Shown here piece after piece: positions 17,660-25,941 of a DNA stretch of 64,000 nucleotides; position 1 is the stretch's first letter; each line of letters begins with the position of its first letter. The stretch is taken from the NCBI RefSeq assembly GCF_040930455.2, contig NZ_CP170494.1; one strand, written 5' to 3'. The DNA is from Neopusillimonas maritima. Its GTDB lineage: Bacteria > Pseudomonadota > Gammaproteobacteria > Burkholderiales > Burkholderiaceae_B. Both the position numbers and the translations under genes were made by a program. Under the pieces are notes generated by a model. That model was given only the letters and a program-made list of their open reading frames with translations. It ran no database searches and was not told the DNA's origin.

Positions 17660-18067
17660 ATGAAAATTTATAAAACCCGATATGCTGCATTAGCGTTAGT
17701 GGCTTCAATGTCTGTTCTGGCTGCGTGTTCGAATGAAGACGATACTGCTCCGACGGTATCGGATTCCAGCAGCACAATGGAGTCTTCACCCATGACGACG
17801 CCGCCTACGCCGACTCAGCCGCCCGCCGAATCGGCACCGCCTGCTCAAACGGGATCTGTTACGGCTGATACTGATGAAAAATCCACACAGGATGTCGTAG
17901 CGGAAAAAGCTGCTGAGATTCGTGATGATGCGGTTGAAGCGGCTAATCGTGCCGGCGAAGCAATTAAAGAAGGTGCCCGCGAGGCAAATGAGGCGATTCA
18001 GGATACGTTGTCCAAAGGCACACCACCTGAAAACTCTCCTGAAGCCGAACAGCAAGCCGGACAGTAA
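17660..18067 (+). CDS. Alanine-rich lipoprotein with amphipathic tail, unknown function
   Basis: Predicted 135-aa lipoprotein with lipobox LAAC at residues 20-23, then a Ser/Thr/Pro-rich stretch, then an Ala/Glu/Lys helical region (DVVAEKAAEIRDDAVEAANR and on) with heptad-like spacing resembling amphipathic helices of Lpp- or apolipoprotein-like proteins. AAGGAG precedes the ATG. It shares its mature start (CSNEDD) with the gene just upstream, and a terminator follows, so the pair is probably one unit. No known family recognised. Confidence 0.75.
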   Translation: MKIYKTRYAALALVASMSVLAACSNEDDTAPTVSDSSSTMESSPMTTPPTPTQPPAESAPPAQTGSVTADTDEKSTQDVVAEKAAEIRDDAVEAANRAGEAIKEGAREANEAIQDTLSKGTPPENSPEAEQQAGQ

Positions 18068-18094
18068 TCGGGTTCTGGTTGCAACTATCTTATA

Positions 18095-18118
18095 AGGGCG
18101 CCAATCGGCGCTCTTTTT
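18095..18118 (+). terminator. Terminator after the lipoprotein pair
   Basis: Stem AGGGCGCC / GGCGCTCT (one G-U pair) with loop AATC, followed by TTTT on the plus strand, 28 bases after the stop of the second lipoprotein gene. Confidence 0.75.
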
Positions 18119-18155
18119 CTTTACACTGACGGTAAATCATTGTCAGGAGAAAATA

Positions 18156-18398
18156 ATGGCGAATCGTAGCGACTGGATGGAAGATCTCCAGAAGAACATG
18201 TCTGATTTAATCAAAAACAGCCCTGCGGCCGATATCGAGCGCAATGTCCGCGCCATGATGACGCAAACGTTCTCGCGGCTCGATTTGGTTACTCGGGAAG
18301 AGTTTGACACGCAGGCGGCGGTTCTTGAACGTGCTTTGGTTCGTTTGGGGGAGTTGGAGGCGCGTGTGCGCGAACTGCAGCAAAAGCAAGACTTGTAG
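18156..18398 (+). CDS. ubiK: UbiK/BMFP-family accessory factor
   Basis: Small 80-aa protein of the family variously called Brucella membrane fusogenic protein or UbiK, which assists aerobic ubiquinone synthesis. The N-terminal amphipathic helix (DLQKNMSDLIKNSPAADIERN) and the C-terminal coiled coil (VTREEFDTQAAVLERALVRL and following) are the family's two parts. CAGGAG precedes the ATG. It lies upstream of comM, an arrangement common in Betaproteobacteria. Confidence 0.88.
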   Translation: MANRSDWMEDLQKNMSDLIKNSPAADIERNVRAMMTQTFSRLDLVTREEFDTQAAVLERALVRLGELEARVRELQQKQDL

Positions 18399-18486
18399 TT
18401 CTACGGCTGGTGGGTTTATCCACTTAAGCGGCCTTGTTTGAGGTCGTGCGGCCATACTGGCGCATGATCTTAACAGGGGAAAGGGT

Positions 18487-20016
18487 ATGTCACTGGCGGT
18501 GGTTGAGAGCCGGGTCACGTTAGGCTTTGAGTCGGTGGCAGTGCGGGTTGAAGTCCATGTAGGTAGCGGGCTACCCACTTTCTCAATTGTGGGCCTGCCC
18601 GATGCGGGCGTACGGGAAAGTCGCGAACGTGTTCGTGCTGCCATTGTAAGTAGTGGGCTCGATTTTCCTGCTGGTCGTATCACGGTCAATTTGGCGCCGG
18701 CTGACTTCCCCAAGGCTTCTTGTGGGTTCGATTTGCCCATTGCATTGGGCATCCTCATGGCATCGGGGCAGGTGGCAACTGCCAGTGCGCAGGGGCACCC
18801 CACCAAACCAGTCGATATTCAGGGTTGGATATTTGTCGGTAATCTTTCGTTAACCGGCGCAATCCCGCCGACCAATGACCCCCTTTCCGTCGCGTTGTCC
18901 ATCGCGCGTCATTATCCGGCCGCACGGTTGGTCATGGGATGCGAAAGTGCCAGGCTTGCCGCGGCGGTTCCCGGTGTTCAGGTCTACGAGGCCCATTCTT
19001 TGAGTCAAGTCGTGGCGGGTTTGTTGGGCGACGTGACTTGGCGGCCGGTTGATTCTGTATCGAGCTTCGTCGATGTCGCCGATTCTGAAGATGTCGGGTG
19101 CCTGAGCGACGTAAGGGGCCAGACTTTTCCCAAAAGGGCGTTGGAGGTGGCGGCTGCGGGCGGGCATAGTTTGCTCATGGTCGGCTCTCCTGGAACGGGG
19201 AAAAGTATGCTGGCCGGTCGTCTCCCGGGTTTGTTGCCGGCGTTATCCCATTCGCAGGCACTTGAGGTGGCTGCGTTGCGCGCGCGCGATAAAGCGGGGC
19301 TTTATTTAAGTTCTGTTGCGCCCTTTCGGGCTCCGCATCATAGTGCCTCGTCTCCCGCGTTGATTGGTGGTGGGGCGGTGCCACGACACGGTGAAATAAC
19401 GCGTGCGCATCATGGTGTGTTGTTCCTTGATGAGTTGCCGGAATTTGAGCGACGCGTTATCGAGTCGCTTCGTGAGCCCTTGGAAACAGCTCATATCACC
19501 ATAGCCCGAGCTCGGCATGCCGTTCGTTTTCCGGCCGATTTTCAACTTGTGGCGGCTATGAACCCTTGTCCGTGCGGTTGGGCGGGGCATCCCCGACACA
19601 TTTGTCGTTGCACGCCTGAGCGGGTAGAGCAATATCGGGCGCGTTTGTCAGGTCCGTTCCTGGACAGGCTTGATTTGCAAATCGGTGTTGCACCGGTGCC
19701 CGAAGGCTGGCTCGAGCTTCCTGAAGGGGAAAAGTCGGCGCAAGTTAAAGCGCGAGTGGTTCGGGCTCGCTCCACTCAGATACAGCGTCAGGGTATGGTG
19801 AATGCCAAACTGCAAGCTCATGATTTGCAAAAATATGTTGGCCTTAACGACGGGGCACGTAGCCTGTTGCTGCAGGGAGCTCAGCAATGGGGTTGGTCGG
19901 CGCGGGTCATGCATCGGCTTATGCGCGTTGCCCGAACCGTAGCCGATCTGGCGGGATGTGAGCAGGTTGACGGGGCGCATGTCGCTGAGGCTGTGCAGTT
20001 TCGCCAAGCGTGGTAG
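18487..20016 (+). CDS. comM: ComM/YifB-type AAA+ ATPase (Mg-chelatase-like)
   Basis: AAA+ protein of 509 aa. The N-terminal domain (ALAVVESRVTLGFESVAVRVEV-like opening through about residue 170) is the Lon-protease-like fold. It is followed by the chelatase ATPase with Walker A GSPGTGKSM, Walker B GVLFLDELPEF and the cysteine-rich PCPCGWAGHPRHICRC insertion. ComM is a hexameric helicase that promotes branch migration of incoming DNA in natural transformation. It is the last gene of the block lying between infC and rpmI. Confidence 0.93.
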   Translation: MSLAVVESRVTLGFESVAVRVEVHVGSGLPTFSIVGLPDAGVRESRERVRAAIVSSGLDFPAGRITVNLAPADFPKASCGFDLPIALGILMASGQVATASAQGHPTKPVDIQGWIFVGNLSLTGAIPPTNDPLSVALSIARHYPAARLVMGCESARLAAAVPGVQVYEAHSLSQVVAGLLGDVTWRPVDSVSSFVDVADSEDVGCLSDVRGQTFPKRALEVAAAGGHSLLMVGSPGTGKSMLAGRLPGLLPALSHSQALEVAALRARDKAGLYLSSVAPFRAPHHSASSPALIGGGAVPRHGEITRAHHGVLFLDELPEFERRVIESLREPLETAHITIARARHAVRFPADFQLVAAMNPCPCGWAGHPRHICRCTPERVEQYRARLSGPFLDRLDLQIGVAPVPEGWLELPEGEKSAQVKARVVRARSTQIQRQGMVNAKLQAHDLQKYVGLNDGARSLLLQGAQQWGWSARVMHRLMRVARTVADLAGCEQVDGAHVAEAVQFRQAW

Positions 20017-20221
20017 ACGCGGGTAAGAAAACATTCTATAATCAAGGGCTTTGCAAATTATTGCAAAAGCATTTTCCAAGCATTTATTAAAGTATTTTAT
20101 TAATAAATGACCCGTGGGTTTGCGGCGCTACTTGTTCCGGGCTTTTTGGCAGAGGCAAGGCAGCGGCAAAGAAGTTCCAGTAAATTTGGGCACCTGCAGT
20201 CATAAATCACAGGGTTTAAAC

Positions 20222-20419
20222 ATGCCAAAAATGAAAACCAAACGGGGCGCAGCCAAGCGTTTCCAGGTTCGCGGTAGCGGTTCTATTAAGCGCGGTCAGG
20301 CCTTCAAGCGCCACATCCTTACCAAGAAAACCACCAAGAACAAGCGCCAGTTGCGCGGTTCTGCAGCGGTTCACAAGTCTGATGTTGCGTCTGTTCGCAG
20401 CATGATGCCCTACGCTTGA
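20222..20419 (+). CDS. rpmI: 50S ribosomal protein L35
   Basis: Ribosomal protein L35, 65 aa, starting MPKMKTKRGAAKRF, very basic. The ATG at 20222 is certain from homology, though the frame is open 108 bases upstream. It is followed after 17 bases by rplT. infC, its usual upstream neighbour, lies 8.4 kb away, so the roughly 200-base AT-rich region before it must hold a promoter; I cannot define one with confidence. Confidence 0.97.
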   Translation: MPKMKTKRGAAKRFQVRGSGSIKRGQAFKRHILTKKTTKNKRQLRGSAAVHKSDVASVRSMMPYA

Positions 20420-20436
20420 ATTAACGGAGATTAACT

Positions 20437-20796
20437 ATGCCACGCGTAAAACGCGGCGTTACCGCCCGCGCCCGTCACAAAAAAGTTCTTAAAGCAGCCA
20501 AAGGTTATCGCGGTCGCCGCGGTAATGTGTTCCGGGTTGCCAAGCAAGCGGTCATGCGTGCAGGGCAATATGCCTATCGCGACCGTCGCAACAAAAAACG
20601 TACATTCCGCGCACTCTGGATTACACGTATCAATGCGGCTTGCCGTGAGTTGGGCGTATCCTACAGTGTGTTTATTGCCGGTACCAAAAAAGCATCCATC
20701 GATCTCGACCGCAAGGTTCTGGCCGATATGGCCGTGAACGACAAGGCTGGTTTTGCCGCAGTGGTTCAACAGGCAAAAGCTGCCTTGGCTTCGTAA
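20437..20796 (+). CDS. rplT: 50S ribosomal protein L20
   Basis: Ribosomal protein L20, 119 aa, with the standard basic N-terminus (MPRVKRGVTARARHKKVLK) and the C-terminal globular domain that in many bacteria represses its own mRNA. TAACGGAGATTAACT gives a good ribosome-binding site. pheS follows after a leader with a strong hairpin. Confidence 0.98.
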   Translation: MPRVKRGVTARARHKKVLKAAKGYRGRRGNVFRVAKQAVMRAGQYAYRDRRNKKRTFRALWITRINAACRELGVSYSVFIAGTKKASIDLDRKVLADMAVNDKAGFAAVVQQAKAALAS

Positions 20797-20822
20797 GCTT
20801 TTACGTCAACGGTATTGCACTA

Positions 20823-20848
20823 AAACGGGGCTCGGTTGGGCTCCGTTT
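20823..20848 (+). terminator. Hairpin between rplT and pheS (terminator or attenuator)
   Basis: Stem AAACGGGGCTC / GGGCTCCGTTT (11 pairs including two G-U) with loop GGTT. Only a partial T-run follows (TTTGCATTT). Its location in front of pheST, operons known to be attenuated in other bacteria, makes a regulatory role possible, but no leader peptide rich in Phe codons is apparent. Confidence 0.5.
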
Positions 20849-20871
20849 GCATTTGGAAAAACGGTTAACCC

Positions 20872-21894
20872 ATGACTTCGTCCGATGAAGACCTGATTGC
20901 TCAGGCAACCGAGGCGTTTCAGCAGGCAACAGATGCCAATGCGCTGGAGAACGCAAAAGCCCGTTTTATTGGCAAACAAGGCTTGCTCACTTCTATGTTG
21001 AAAGGGCTGGCCAAGCTCGAGCCGGCCGAAAAGAAAACCGAAGGCGCACGTATTAACCAGCTTAAGCAGCAAATTGAAGCGTTGCTTACCGAGCGCCGAC
21101 AACAATTGGCGCAGGCGGAGCTGCAACGTCGGCTGGCATCGGAAACGATCGACGTCACTTTGCCGGGCCGGGGCTACGCAACGGGCGGGATTCATCCCGT
21201 GATTCAATCGTGGCAACGTGTCGAGGCAATTTTTCGTTCCATTGGGTTCGATGTCGCCGATGGGCCTGAAATTGAAGACGATTGGACAAACTTTACGGCG
21301 CTGAATAATCCGGAAAATCATCCGGCTCGGTCCATGCAGGATACTTTCTATGTCGATATGAACGACAGCAAAGGTCTGCCCATGTTGTTGCGCACGCACA
21401 CCAGCCCTATGCAAGTCAGGTATGCGCGCATGCACAAACCGCCTATCAAGGTTATTGCGCCGGGCCGTACCTATCGTGTCGACAGCGATGCAACCCATTC
21501 CCCTATGTTTCATCAGGTGGAAGGTTTATGGGTGGCTGAGAATATTTCGTTTGCCGACTTGAAAGGGGTTTATACGAATTTCTTGCGGGCTTTTTTCGAA
21601 ACCGACGATCTTGTCGTTCGTTTTCGCCCGTCGTTTTTTCCCTTTACCGAGCCGTCCGCTGAAATCGACATGATGTTTACATCGGGCCCCAACCAAGGGC
21701 GGTGGCTGGAAATATCCGGTTCCGGGCAGGTTCATCCTCAGGTTATTCGGAACTTTGGCCTCGACCCAGAACGTTATATTGGTTTTGCGTTCGGCTCCGG
21801 TCTAGAACGCTTAACCATGCTTCGGTACGGCGTGAATGATTTGCGCCAGTTTTTTGAAGGCGATCTGCGTTTCCTGCGTCAGTTCAATCGTTGA
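20872..21894 (+). CDS. pheS: Phenylalanine-tRNA ligase alpha subunit
   Basis: Class II synthetase alpha subunit of 340 aa. The N-terminal coiled coil (tRNA contact) spans about residues 1-85; the catalytic domain contains the motif 2 region RTHTSPMQVRYA and VIAPGRTYRVDSDATHSPMFHQ, and motif 3 GFAFGSGLERLTMLRYG. Together with PheT it forms the alpha2-beta2 enzyme; pheT follows 78 bases downstream. Confidence 0.98.
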   Translation: MTSSDEDLIAQATEAFQQATDANALENAKARFIGKQGLLTSMLKGLAKLEPAEKKTEGARINQLKQQIEALLTERRQQLAQAELQRRLASETIDVTLPGRGYATGGIHPVIQSWQRVEAIFRSIGFDVADGPEIEDDWTNFTALNNPENHPARSMQDTFYVDMNDSKGLPMLLRTHTSPMQVRYARMHKPPIKVIAPGRTYRVDSDATHSPMFHQVEGLWVAENISFADLKGVYTNFLRAFFETDDLVVRFRPSFFPFTEPSAEIDMMFTSGPNQGRWLEISGSGQVHPQVIRNFGLDPERYIGFAFGSGLERLTMLRYGVNDLRQFFEGDLRFLRQFNR

Positions 21895-21972
21895 AATCGC
21901 TGTGATTCGGGGGGCTGCAGTGCGCACCCGAATCCGGTTTTCCAGACACTTTAATCGAATTCAGACACCATT

Positions 21973-24387
21973 ATGCAATTCCCAGAATCGTGGTTGCGCA
22001 GCTTTGTGAATCCGGATATTGATTCCGATGCGTTATCTCATCAACTCACCATGGCGGGCCTTGAGGTTGAGGAGGTGGGTCCGGTTGCGCCGCCGTTCGA
22101 GCAGATCGTCGTTGCCCATATTAAGGAAATCTCCGCGCATCCCGATGCCGACAAATTGCGCGTGTGCCAAGTGGATGACGGTTCGGGCGATTTGCTTCAG
22201 GTCGTATGTGGTGCGCCGAATGCGGCCGCAGGTTTAACCGTGCCGTTTGCGCGTATCGGTGCCAAGTTGCCTGACGGCATGAAAATTGGCAAAGCAAAGA
22301 TGCGTGGTGTTGAGTCGTTCGGTATGTTGTGTTCGGCACGCGAGTTGGGTTTATCGGAAGATCATTCTGGTTTGCTGGAGCTCGATTCCGGCTTGTCGGC
22401 AGGGCAGTCGGTCCGCGAAGCACTCAGTCTTGATGATACGGTTTTCACATTGAAATTGACCCCAAACAGGGCCGATTGCCTGTCGATTTTGGGTGTTGCA
22501 CGTGAGGTGGCAGCCTTGAATGGCGCTGTTATGTCGCCACCACAAGCAGAACCAGTGGCTGTGAGCATTAATGATCGCTTGTCTGTTGAAGTCAAAGCGC
22601 CAGACCTTTGCGGTCGTTTTGCCGGTCGTGTCATTCGGGGGGTGAATGCCAAAGCCAAGACTCCCGATTGGATGCGTGCACGTTTGGAGCGTTGTGGGCA
22701 ACGTTCCATCTCGGCCTTGGTCGATATTTCCAACTACGTGATGCTTGAGCTGGGGCGTCCGACTCATGTGTTTGATCTGGCCAAAGTTAACGAGGGTTTA
22801 ACGGTGCGCTGGGCCCAAGAGGGCGAGCAGCTTGAATTGTTGAACGGCCAAACCGTTACCTTGCAATCCGATGTAGGGGTCATCGCATCGGGGAACGAAT
22901 TGGAGAGCCTGGCGGGGATTATGGGGGGCGAGGCCAGTGCGGTAACCCTCGATACCACCGATATCTATCTTGAAGGGGCGTTTTGGTGGCCCGAGGCCAT
23001 TATGGGCCGGGCCCGGCGTTTCAAGTTCAGTTCCGAAGCCAGCCATCGCTTTGAGCGCGGCGTTGATTTTGCCAATATCCCGCAAGATCTCGAACGTATG
23101 ACGCAACTCATACTGGAAATTTGTGGTGGGCAGGCCGGCCCGCTCGATGATCAGATTATTAATTTACCTGAACGACCTGTTGTTGCTTTACGCGTCGATC
23201 GTTGTCGGCGTGTGTTGGGTATTGATGTTTCCGAACAGGAGATTGGCGAAATTTTCACTCGGTTGAATTTGCCCTATCAACTGGAAAACGGTGTTTTCAA
23301 GGTCAGCCCACCCAGCTATCGATTCGATTTGGTCATTGAAGAAGATCTGATCGAGGAAGTCGCCCGTATTTATGGGTTCGAACGCATTCCCGATGTGGCG
23401 CCGGTGGCGCCCGCGATGATGACAATGCCGGCGGAAACCCTGAAAGGCCCACATGCCCTTCGTGCGGTAATGGCCTCGCGTGATTATCAGGAAGTGATCA
23501 ATTTTTCATTCGTTGAAGAAGATTGGGAAACGAATTATTGTGCGAATCGCAATCCGATTCGCTTGTTGAACCCCATTGCAAGTCAACTGGCGGTCATGCG
23601 TTCCAGTTTGATCGGCGGCTTATTGGCCAACATAGTGCACAATGCCAACCGCAAACAGTCGCGTGTGCGGGTTTTCGAGCTGGGTCGCGTATTTGAACGC
23701 GACTCCTCCGCTGAGGAAGGTGATTTGGTCGTGCAAGGTGTACGGCAGCCACAGCGGTTGGCGGCAGCAGCCTGGGGGCCTGCCGTGCCTGAACAATGGG
23801 GCGCACCCGATAAACCAGTCGACTTTTACGATGTAAAAAACGATCTTGAAGCTTTACTGGGTAGCAGGGCAAATGAGCTGGTTTGCGAAGCCGCCATTCA
23901 TCCGGCCTTGCACCCCGGGCGCAGCGCCCGCCTGCTGCTCGGCGGTACGCCGATCGGCTGGCTTGGAGAGGTACACCCACAGTGGGTGCAACAATTGGAG
24001 TTGGCGCGTGCACCGGTGGTTTTTGAAGTGGACGTTGAGGCAATCTCTTATGTTAATCTGCCCGCTCCAACTGAAATTTCCCGGCAACCGGTCGTCATAC
24101 GTGATTTGGCTATTTGGGTGGATCAAGGTGTGTCGTATCAGGGTTTACTCGATACCTTAAAGCAAAGTATTGTTTCTGATGCTAAGCTAAAGATTGTTAA
24201 GGATATTCGCTTGTTTGATGTATGGCGTGATAAAAATGCTGACGGCGCTTCGGCGCAAACCAGCCTGGCCTTGCGTTTTTGGTTGCAGGATCCGGTGGTT
24301 ACCCTGGATGATCAGCAGGTTGAAGATTGCATGAAGGTGTTGCTGGCGGCGCTGGTCGATCAGCATGGCGTTCGGCAACGAGCATAA
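21973..24387 (+). CDS. pheT: Phenylalanine-tRNA ligase beta subunit
   Basis: Beta subunit of 804 aa, full length. An N-terminal tRNA-binding EMAP-like domain (ADKLRVCQVDDG), the B3/B4 editing domain (GRPTHVFDLAKV, ASHRFERGVDFA) and the C-terminal ferredoxin-fold anticodon-binding domain are in order. The end overlaps the upstream open region of ihfA but not its chosen start. Confidence 0.98.
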   Translation: MQFPESWLRSFVNPDIDSDALSHQLTMAGLEVEEVGPVAPPFEQIVVAHIKEISAHPDADKLRVCQVDDGSGDLLQVVCGAPNAAAGLTVPFARIGAKLPDGMKIGKAKMRGVESFGMLCSARELGLSEDHSGLLELDSGLSAGQSVREALSLDDTVFTLKLTPNRADCLSILGVAREVAALNGAVMSPPQAEPVAVSINDRLSVEVKAPDLCGRFAGRVIRGVNAKAKTPDWMRARLERCGQRSISALVDISNYVMLELGRPTHVFDLAKVNEGLTVRWAQEGEQLELLNGQTVTLQSDVGVIASGNELESLAGIMGGEASAVTLDTTDIYLEGAFWWPEAIMGRARRFKFSSEASHRFERGVDFANIPQDLERMTQLILEICGGQAGPLDDQIINLPERPVVALRVDRCRRVLGIDVSEQEIGEIFTRLNLPYQLENGVFKVSPPSYRFDLVIEEDLIEEVARIYGFERIPDVAPVAPAMMTMPAETLKGPHALRAVMASRDYQEVINFSFVEEDWETNYCANRNPIRLLNPIASQLAVMRSSLIGGLLANIVHNANRKQSRVRVFELGRVFERDSSAEEGDLVVQGVRQPQRLAAAAWGPAVPEQWGAPDKPVDFYDVKNDLEALLGSRANELVCEAAIHPALHPGRSARLLLGGTPIGWLGEVHPQWVQQLELARAPVVFEVDVEAISYVNLPAPTEISRQPVVIRDLAIWVDQGVSYQGLLDTLKQSIVSDAKLKIVKDIRLFDVWRDKNADGASAQTSLALRFWLQDPVVTLDDQQVEDCMKVLLAALVDQHGVRQRA

Positions 24388-24394
24388 GAGAGAC

Positions 24395-24715
24395 ATGATG
24401 AATCAGGAAGCACGCACACTGACTAAAGCCGAATTGGCCGAGTTATTGTTCGATCGGGTGGGCTTGAATAAGCGGGAAGCCAAAGATCTGGTCGACACTT
24501 TTTTCGAAGAAATTCGTGAGTCGTTGGCCAATGGTATTGAAGTCAAGCTGTCGGGTTTTGGTAATTTCCAGGTTCGCGATAAACCGCCACGCCCGGGTCG
24601 GAATCCCAAAACGGGTGAAGTTATTCCCATTGAGGCGCGCCGAGTCGTTACGTTTCATGCCAGCCAGAAACTGAAAAGCGCGGTTGAGCAAGCACCTGAT
24701 GAACCTGTACTTTAA
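24395..24715 (+). CDS. ihfA: Integration host factor alpha subunit
   Basis: DNA-bending protein of 106 aa, HU/IHF family. The arm sequence RPGRNPKTGEVIPIEARRVVTF with the intercalating proline (RNPKTG) is intact. It lies directly after pheT, the standard location. Starts at 24395 or 24398 (adjacent ATGs) cannot be separated; AAGAGAGAC is the likely ribosome-binding site. Confidence 0.96.
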   Translation: MMNQEARTLTKAELAELLFDRVGLNKREAKDLVDTFFEEIRESLANGIEVKLSGFGNFQVRDKPPRPGRNPKTGEVIPIEARRVVTFHASQKLKSAVEQAPDEPVL

Positions 24716-24739
24716 TGTTTTCTTTGCCAGAACAACGCC

Positions 24740-25141
24740 ATGAGTTCAAGCCAAACGACGGTTAATCTGCCTCCTATCCCCGCCAAGCGTTACTTCACAA
24801 TTGGTGAGGTCAGCGAGCTTTGCGCGGTCAAGCCACATGTTCTGCGTTATTGGGAACAAGAGTTCACGCAGCTCAAGCCTGTTAAACGACGTGGGAACCG
24901 CCGTTATTATCAGCATCATGAAGTTTTGCTTATTCGCCGAATCCGCGATTTATTGTATGAGCAGGGTTTTACGATTAGTGGTGCGCGGAATCGTCTGGGC
25001 GATGCACGTGACGTTCCCCACGATGCCGATGCAGCGGTGCGTCTTACCGGCCCGGAGTTTCAATCAATGCGAAAAGAACTCATCAATATTCGCGATCGCC
25101 TCGATCAGGCGCTTGGGACGCAGTCTGAAACGGCCGTTTAA
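24740..25141 (+). CDS. MerR-family transcriptional regulator
   Basis: Winged-helix regulator of 133 aa. The MerR DNA-binding region is at residues 16-85 (YFTIGEVSELCAVKPHVLRYWEQEF, NRRYYQHHEVLLIRRIRDLL). There is no metal-binding cysteine set, so it is not a classical metal sensor. It regularly follows ihfA in this group. The stop overlaps the next start as TAATG. Confidence 0.9.
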   Translation: MSSSQTTVNLPPIPAKRYFTIGEVSELCAVKPHVLRYWEQEFTQLKPVKRRGNRRYYQHHEVLLIRRIRDLLYEQGFTISGARNRLGDARDVPHDADAAVRLTGPEFQSMRKELINIRDRLDQALGTQSETAV

Positions 25142-25941
25142 TGCGTGCTGCGGCTTTACATGCTTTGTGTTTGCCCAACCCCGACCAAAAAGTTTGGGCA
25201 GTACAGGCAATAGACAAGCAGCTTGATCAGGTTGATCCCAACCAGAACTTGTCTATGCCGGAAGGTGCGTCCATTCCCGGACGCCCCGATCGGCCCGAGC
25301 TGGTCGGCCCCTTTAAGGTCAAGCAGCGGTCGGTTCATACGGAACAGGGGCGGGCGGCCCTCATTCACTCTTTGGCACATATTGAATTTAACGCCATTAA
25401 TCTGGCGCTGGATATGATTTGCCGCTTTCCAGGAATGCCGTCTGAATTTTATGAAGACTGGCTAATTGTCGCGAAAGAAGAGGCCTATCATTTTTCTTTG
25501 TTAAGCAAGCATTTGCTTGGAATGGGCTATGCCTATGGCGATTTTCCCGCACATGATGGACTGTGGGAAATGGCGCAACGCACCACCGATAATTTGCTTG
25601 CCCGACTGGCCCTGGTTCCTCGAACACTCGAGGCCCGAGGCCTGGATGCCTCACCGGTTGTTCGCACAAAATTGGCAAAGGCCAACGACGCCGAGGCAGC
25701 GCAAATTATTGATATTATCCTGCGTGATGAAATAGGCCATGTGGCGATCGGCAATAAGTGGTATCGCTACCTGTGCCAGAAAGAGAACCTTGACCCTGTA
25801 GCACATTACGCTGACATGGCGCGTATTTATCGGGCGCCGCGTTTGAAGGGGCCTTTCAACATCGAGGCCCGGTTGGCCGCCGGATTTACTGAGCAGGAAC
25901 TGGAGGTGCTTCAGGCTCAGGATCAGGTACTTCCAACCTGA
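25141..25941 (+). CDS. Ferritin-like DUF455 protein
   Basis: 266-aa protein of the DUF455 family, which has a ferritin-like four-helix fold. Candidate metal ligands lie in AHIEFNAINLALD, AKEEAYHFSLL and RDEIGHVAIGN, an ExxH-type pattern for a di-iron site. Biochemical role is unknown; homologues occur next to RNA- or sulfur-modification genes in some genomes. The start overlaps the merR stop (TAATG), suggesting coupling. Its 3' end overlaps the convergent sigma/anti-sigma gene by 56 bases. Confidence 0.8.
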   Translation: MRAAALHALCLPNPDQKVWAVQAIDKQLDQVDPNQNLSMPEGASIPGRPDRPELVGPFKVKQRSVHTEQGRAALIHSLAHIEFNAINLALDMICRFPGMPSEFYEDWLIVAKEEAYHFSLLSKHLLGMGYAYGDFPAHDGLWEMAQRTTDNLLARLALVPRTLEARGLDASPVVRTKLAKANDAEAAQIIDIILRDEIGHVAIGNKWYRYLCQKENLDPVAHYADMARIYRAPRLKGPFNIEARLAAGFTEQELEVLQAQDQVLPT

